Below are positions 60,101 to 64,000 of a stretch of 64,000 nt of DNA, piece by piece. The notes under the pieces are model-generated. The model did not search any database. It was given only the letters and a program-made list of their open reading frames with translations, and was not told where the DNA came from. Position 1 is the stretch's first letter. Each line of letters begins with the position of its first letter. The DNA is from Candidatus Rokuibacteriota bacterium (GTDB lineage: Bacteria > Methylomirabilota > Methylomirabilia > Rokubacteriales > CSP1-6), in the NCBI GenBank assembly GCA_003221695.1, contig QHSX01000038.1:296046-360045 (forward strand), read 5' to 3'. The translations under genes and the position numbers were made by a program.

Positions 60101-63100
60101 CCCGCGCTCGCTCGCTGGATCAGCCTGCCGTGGCCCGCCGCGAGGACCAAACCGTTGACGGCCGGGGATGCGCGAGCCCTGCGACTGATCGCACGGAGGA
60201 CATGGCGGTTCTTCGCGACGTTCGTCGGCCCCAGAGAGCACGCCCTACCTCCCGACAATTTCCAGGAGGAGCCGAACCCGGTCGTCGCCCACCGGACCTC
60301 GCCCACAAACCTCGGGCTGTACCTCCTGTCCACCGTGGCCGCTCGCGATTTCGGCTGGCTCGGGACGCTCGACGCCGTCGAGCGACTCGAGGCCACGCGC
60401 CAGACGATGAGCGTCCTTGAGCGCTTCCGCGGCCACTTCTACAACTGGTACGACACGAAAGACTGCCACCCGCTCGAGCCGAAGTACGTGTCGTCGGTGG
60501 ACAGCGGAAACCTCGCCGGTCATCTCATCGCGGTCGGCCACGCCTGTCGCGAGATGCTCGACCGCCCGGTGCTGGGTGCGACGGCGCTCGCGGGCATCGA
60601 GGACGCGGCGCTCCTCGTCCGCGAGTCGGCGCGCGCCCTGGCGGACGACGGGCGTACGCAGGTGGCGACGCGACAACGCCTCGACAAGGCGCTCGATGCC
60701 GTCATGGCGGTGGTCCCGTCGATTCCCCACACGCCGGCTGAGTGGGCCGGGCGGCTCGAAGCGCTCGAAGCCAGTGCCCGCACGGTGACGGCCATCGCGC
60801 GCGCCATGGCCGAGGAGGATCCGGGCGCGCAGACCGTCCTCGCCTGGGCGGACGCTCTGCGCACGACCATCGAGAGCCACACGCGCGACCTCGACATCGT
60901 GATGCCTCTCGAAGGGCAGGTCGCCTCCCTTCCGACGCTGGCCGATACGCCCGACCTCATCCAGAGCGTGGGGCGTTCCGCTACGGCCTCCGAGGCGCTG
61001 ATCCGTCGCCTCGCGATCCTCGCCCGCGACGTGCACGCCGTGGTCGCGGCCATGGACTTCGGGTTCCTCTTCGACCCGATGCGGAAACTGTTTGCGATCG
61101 GATACCGCGTCTCCGACGGGAGTCTCGACCCCGGTCGGTATGACCTGCTCGCTTCGGAGGCTCGTCTCACGAGCTTTGTCGCGATCGCCAAGGGCGATGT
61201 CCCCGTCTCGCACTGGTTCCGACTTGGACGCGCCCTGACACCGGTGGGACAGGACTCGGCGCTCGTGTCCTGGTCGGGGTCGATGTTCGAGTATCTAATG
61301 CCCGCGCTCGTGATGCGCGCGCCGGCGGGGAGCCTGCTGGACCAGACGTGTCGGCTCGTCGTCCGCCGCCAGATCACGTACGGCGCCGAGCGCGGCGTGC
61401 CGTGGGGCGTCTCGGAGTCAGCCTACAACGTGCGTGATCTCGAGATGACCTACCAGTACTCGAACTTCGGCGTGCCGGGCCTCGGGCTCCAGCGGGGGCT
61501 CAGCGACGACGTCGTCATCGCCCCCTATGCGACGGCGTTGGCGGCGATGATCGATCCGGCGGCCGTGGTCAGAAACTTCCAGCGCCTAGCGGACGCCGGC
61601 GCGCGCGGCGCGTACGGCTTCTACGAAGCCCTCGACTACACTGCGTCCCGGCTCCCGGAGGGCAGGGGCGTGGCGATCGTCCGTACCTATATGGCGCACC
61701 ACCAGGGAATGCTGCTGGTCGCGCTGGCGAATACGCTCCATGAGGGGGTGATGCGCGCTCGCTTTCACGCCGAGCCTAGCGTGCAGGCGACCGAGCTGCT
61801 CCTCCAAGAACGGACACCCCGGGGCGTTGCGGTCGCCCGGCCCCGTGCCGAAGAGGTGAAGGCCGCCGCTGACGTCCGGGAGTTCGTCCCGTCGGTCGTC
61901 CGGCGCTTCACGTCGCCCCATAGTGTAACGCCGCGCACCCAGCTCCTGTCCAACGGGCGCTACGTGGTGATGGTCACGGCCGCGGGTTCCGGATACAGCC
62001 GATGGCGTGGGCTGGCGATCACCCGCTGGCGGGAGGACGTGACGCGCGACATCGGGGGGACGTACGTGTTCCTGCGCGACGTAGGGAGTGGCGAGAGCTG
62101 GTCCGCCGGTTACCAGCCGACCGGAGCTGAGCCGGATAGTTATCAAGTGGCGTTCTCTGAGGACCGAGCAGAAATCACCCGGCGCGACCGTACGATCACG
62201 GCCGCCCTCGAAGTGATCGTGTCCCCGGAGGATGACGCCGAGGTTCGGCGCGTCTCGCTCACGAACCTCGGCACACGGACCCGGGAGATCGAGCTGACGT
62301 CGTACGCCGAAGTCGTGCTGGCATCCCCGTCGGCCGATGCGGCCCACCCGGCGTTCTCCAACCTGTTCGTGCACACCGAGTGTGCGCCCGAGCTGGACGC
62401 CCTGCTTGTGACCCGCCGGCCGCGATCCCGCGACGACGCACAAGTGTGGCTGGCCCACGTGGTTCTGGTCGAGGGTGAGACCGTCGGCGCCCTACAATGG
62501 GAGACCGATCGCGCGCGGTTCCTCGGCCGGGGCCGCGGGATCCGGACGGCGCTCTGCGTAAGAGACGGCCAAGCGCTCTCCAACACCGTCGGCGCGGTGC
62601 TCGATCCGATCGTCAGCCTCCGGCGCCGCGTCCGGCTGTCACCGGGTACCAGCGTCCGCGTCACCTTTTCGACGCTGGTCGCGCCGTCGCGCGAGGAGGT
62701 GGTCGCTCTCGCTGACAAGTATCGCGACCCAGCGACCTTCGAGCGGGCGGCCACGCTGGCGTGGACCCAGGCCCAGGTTCAGCTCCGCCACCTCGGCATC
62801 GGGCCCGATGAGGCCCACCTGTTCCAGAGCCTCGCCGGCCACATTCTCTACTCGGACCGGACGCTGCGGCCCTCCACGGACGTGCTCACGCGGCACGCGG
62901 GCGGAGCCGCGGCCCTGTGGGCGCACGGGATTTCTGGGGACATTCCGATCGTTCTGGTTCGGATCGACGAGCCCGACGATGTGGGAATCATACGGCAATT
63001 GCTCCGTGCCCACGAGTACTGGCGGATGAAGCAGCTCGCGGTCGATCTAGTGATCCTGAACGAGCGGGCGCCGTCCTATTTTCAAGATCTGCAGTCATTG

Positions 63101-64000
63101 CTGGAGACGCTAGTTCGGAAGAGCCAGTCGGCGGAGCACCAAGAGGGACCCGAGGCGCACGGGAACGTGTTTATCTTGCGTGGGGACCGCGTGACGGCGC
63201 CACAACGCGACGTGCTTCAGGCTGTCGCGCGCGTGGTGTTGTGGAGCGGCCGCGGGACGTTGGGGGAACAGGTCATACGCGCCGAACGACCCGAGACCGC
63301 TGCGGTCTTCCCCGGGCCGCGACCCACTGCAACAAAACCGCCCGCCGACGTTCCGTTTTTGCATCCGGACGTCGAGTTCTTCAACGGGCTGGGCGGCTTT
63401 GCGGCGGATGGGCGGGAATACGTGACGATCCTCGGTGAGGGGCAGTGGACGCCGGCGCCCTGGATCAACGTGATCGCGAATCCGGCCTTCGGCTTCCAGG
63501 TGTCCGAGTCGGGCTCGAGCTATACGTGGTCGCTCAACAGTCACGAACACCAGCTGACCGCGTGGTCGAACGATCCGGTGAGCGACCCGCCGGGTGAAGC
63601 GATCTACATCCGGGATGAAGAGAGTGGCGAGCTGTGGGGCCCGACGGCGCTCCCGATTCGCGAGGAGACCGGAGCCTACGTGGCGCGCCACGGGCAGGGC
63701 TACAGTCGGTTCGAACGCGTCTCCCACGGTGTCTCGCTCGAACTGCTGCAGTTCGTGCCGCTCGACGACCCGATCAAGGTCTCCCGCCTCACGCTGAAGA
63801 ACCAGTCGGGTCGGTCACGACGGCTGTCCGTGACCGCGTATGTCGAATGGGTTCTCGGCGCGTCACGGAGCGCCGCCGCACCGTTCATCGTCACCGAGAT
63901 CGACCCGGATACGGGCGCGATGCTCGTGCGCAACGGCTTTAGCAGTGACTTCGGCACTCGCGTGGCGTTTGCCGACCTGGGCGGGATTCAGACGGCGTGG
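57152..64000 (+). CDS. Cyclic beta-1,2-glucan synthase (NdvB-like), 3' end beyond the window
   Basis: An uninterrupted frame of 2283 codons from ATG 57152 to the window end. N-terminal helices and the GT84-like region are followed by membrane helices (TIVILSGLILALPLFHAAL, LLLLALLAAV) and the VITLDSDTRLPRGAV segment with the DxD at residues 637-639. Next come the glucoamylase-like region (FYNWYDTKDCHPLEPKYVSS, VSESAYNVRDLEMTYQYSNF, TYMAHHQGMLLVAL) and the start of the GH94 phosphorylase-like part (SYTWSLNSHEHQLTAWSNDP). NdvB builds cyclic beta-1,2-glucans from UDP-glucose at the inner membrane and trims them to size. Full-length relatives are about 2800 residues. Cyclic glucans serve osmotic adaptation and host interaction. 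Confidence 0.92.
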   Translation, partial: MPSAQPSAEFARQPLEEPIRAELFGVERLEQHAESLAAAQHVMSESEKGRRLLPRVEDNGRVLREAYRVIAEAVREGRAIAPAAEWLVDNFHVVDEQLREIRDDLPIGFYRQLPKLAEGPLAGYPRVYGLAWAFVAHTDSRFDPEALRRFVHAYQRVQPLSIAELWAVAITLRVVLVENLRRLAESIVGGRAAREEADALADDLLGIGDRPVAQAAVALQRLEGARLVTAFAVQLVQRLRDQDPAVTPALLWLDGRLAAQGTTSDDIVRVEHQRQAAMNVTVRNVILSMSLMSALDWAEFFESVSLVDEVLRAGTTYRAMDFVTRDRYRHAIEELARGSGRSELDVAREAVLHATRAGSGDDPHDARRDDPGYYLIAKGRRALELALGFRAPVTRRLFRAYVASATPGYLGTIVILSGLILALPLFHAALSGAGPLSLLLLALLAAVPASDLVIAFVNRWVTVLLPPRVLPRLELRDGVPVTLGTMVVVPALLTDRVEVDELLERLEVHYLANSDGDLRFALLTDWTDAPTESMPGDEESLAAAREGIAGLNRRYGPIPGGSQRFLLFHRRRLWNESEQTWMGWERKRGKLHELNRLLRGATDTTFVTSDASPARIAGGLSEMGEVPGDVRYVITLDSDTRLPRGAVNRLVGTMAHPLNRPRFDPGTRRVVEGYAVLQPRVTPPLPGGESSFFQRLSSGPSGIDPYAAAVSDVYQDLFGEGSYTGKGIYDVDVFEAALAGRVPENALLSHDLFEGLFTRAGLVTDIELFEHAPSHYGVAAARHHRWARGDWQLLPWIVGRGSGAPIRLIGRWKMTDNLRRTLLAPASFLTLVVGWTLPAASPVVWSTFVFATIALPTLLPILTVVIPRRRGISKRSHTRAIGRDLVLAASQTAFVLTMLAHQAWLMSDAIVRTLVRVYVTHRKLLEWVTAAQAKAGLRLDLRGFYRRMGGGVTLAAAATAVVGWWRPTAWPAALPFLLLWAASPALARWISLPWPAARTKPLTAGDARALRLIARRTWRFFATFVGPREHALPPDNFQEEPNPVVAHRTSPTNLGLYLLSTVAARDFGWLGTLDAVERLEATRQTMSVLERFRGHFYNWYDTKDCHPLEPKYVSSVDSGNLAGHLIAVGHACREMLDRPVLGATALAGIEDAALLVRESARALADDGRTQVATRQRLDKALDAVMAVVPSIPHTPAEWAGRLEALEASARTVTAIARAMAEEDPGAQTVLAWADALRTTIESHTRDLDIVMPLEGQVASLPTLADTPDLIQSVGRSATASEALIRRLAILARDVHAVVAAMDFGFLFDPMRKLFAIGYRVSDGSLDPGRYDLLASEARLTSFVAIAKGDVPVSHWFRLGRALTPVGQDSALVSWSGSMFEYLMPALVMRAPAGSLLDQTCRLVVRRQITYGAERGVPWGVSESAYNVRDLEMTYQYSNFGVPGLGLQRGLSDDVVIAPYATALAAMIDPAAVVRNFQRLADAGARGAYGFYEALDYTASRLPEGRGVAIVRTYMAHHQGMLLVALANTLHEGVMRARFHAEPSVQATELLLQERTPRGVAVARPRAEEVKAAADVREFVPSVVRRFTSPHSVTPRTQLLSNGRYVVMVTAAGSGYSRWRGLAITRWREDVTRDIGGTYVFLRDVGSGESWSAGYQPTGAEPDSYQVAFSEDRAEITRRDRTITAALEVIVSPEDDAEVRRVSLTNLGTRTREIELTSYAEVVLASPSADAAHPAFSNLFVHTECAPELDALLVTRRPRSRDDAQVWLAHVVLVEGETVGALQWETDRARFLGRGRGIRTALCVRDGQALSNTVGAVLDPIVSLRRRVRLSPGTSVRVTFSTLVAPSREEVVALADKYRDPATFERAATLAWTQAQVQLRHLGIGPDEAHLFQSLAGHILYSDRTLRPSTDVLTRHAGGAAALWAHGISGDIPIVLVRIDEPDDVGIIRQLLRAHEYWRMKQLAVDLVILNERAPSYFQDLQSLLETLVRKSQSAEHQEGPEAHGNVFILRGDRVTAPQRDVLQAVARVVLWSGRGTLGEQVIRAERPETAAVFPGPRPTATKPPADVPFLHPDVEFFNGLGGFAADGREYVTILGEGQWTPAPWINVIANPAFGFQVSESGSSYTWSLNSHEHQLTAWSNDPVSDPPGEAIYIRDEESGELWGPTALPIREETGAYVARHGQGYSRFERVSHGVSLELLQFVPLDDPIKVSRLTLKNQSGRSRRLSVTAYVEWVLGASRSAAAPFIVTEIDPDTGAMLVRNGFSSDFGTRVAFADLGGIQTAW

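Overview
This is a GC-rich chromosomal window (roughly two thirds G+C by eye) from a free-living bacterium. The gene mix is two branched-chain-type ABC importers, hydantoinases, molybdenum hydroxylases, cyclase-family amidases, DUF1989 proteins, a lanthanide-type PQQ dehydrogenase and small orphan regulators. It is typical of soil or subsurface lineages with large catabolic genomes; Candidatus Rokubacteria/Methylomirabilota or a related high-GC proteobacterial group is my best guess. That placement is an inference from gene content. No rRNA or complete tRNA was found to anchor it.

Layout. 1-4.1 kb: the 3' end of a D-hydantoinase, then small lipoproteins, an Eis-like GNAT, a DinB-fold protein and a TPR lipoprotein. 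4.1-13 kb (minus strand): a xanthine-dehydrogenase-type enzyme with fused FAD and 2Fe-2S subunits, a ParE-type toxin with a broken antitoxin, an SDR, and HyuB/HyuA. 13-15.3 kb (plus strand): a proline-racemase-family enzyme and a DadA-like dehydrogenase. 15.3-16 kb: a VapBC-type toxin-antitoxin pair. 16-21 kb: livF-livMG(fused)-livH-livK. 21-22.6 kb: two DUF1989 genes. 22.6-27.5 kb: an HTH/zinc-ribbon regulator, an EthD protein, a sugar-type ABC importer lacking its ATPase, and a small Arg-rich protein. 27.7-33 kb: cyclase, form-II-CODH-like large subunit, amidohydrolase and a second cyclase. 33-38.9 kb: RluA, a secreted Tyr/Pro-rich protein, a PqqC/TenA-fold oxygenase, an acetolactate-synthase-like enzyme, a lanthanide-type PQQ dehydrogenase and cytochrome c. 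39.2-42 kb: a regulatory island (small Arg-rich protein, HTH protein, membrane protein, histidine kinase, second Arg-rich protein). 42.2-43.4 kb: a lytic transglycosylase and a methyltransferase remnant with an in-frame UGA followed by a SECIS-like hairpin. 43.4-48.3 kb: a second complete liv cluster, again with a livM-livG fusion. 48.5-52.8 kb: monooxygenase, DUF1460 amidase, NagZ and an SSS symporter, together suggesting cell-wall sugar or peptide salvage. 53-57 kb: an LLM oxidoreductase, then a lower-GC, gene-poor stretch with a tRNA-like 3' end, Hsp20, small orphan genes and a GlsB-family membrane protein. 57.15-64 kb: the first 2283 codons of a cyclic beta-1,2-glucan synthase that runs off the window.

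Most notable signal. A recurring, apparently undescribed small-protein family (here called DRR, from its DRR...ERR core and C-terminal GWAxVRR) occurs four times. It is found as two stand-alone 74-residue proteins, as the C-terminal domain of an HTH/zinc-ribbon protein, and as the last gene of an operon in which an HTH protein, a small membrane protein and a histidine kinase precede it with 4-bp overlaps. No canonical receiver-domain regulator is present, so the DRR protein and HTH protein are candidate outputs of that kinase. The HTH genes share a roughly 45-bp upstream block containing a GG-N10-GC (sigma-54-like) element, and the stand-alone genes share a different CCGGAA-containing block.
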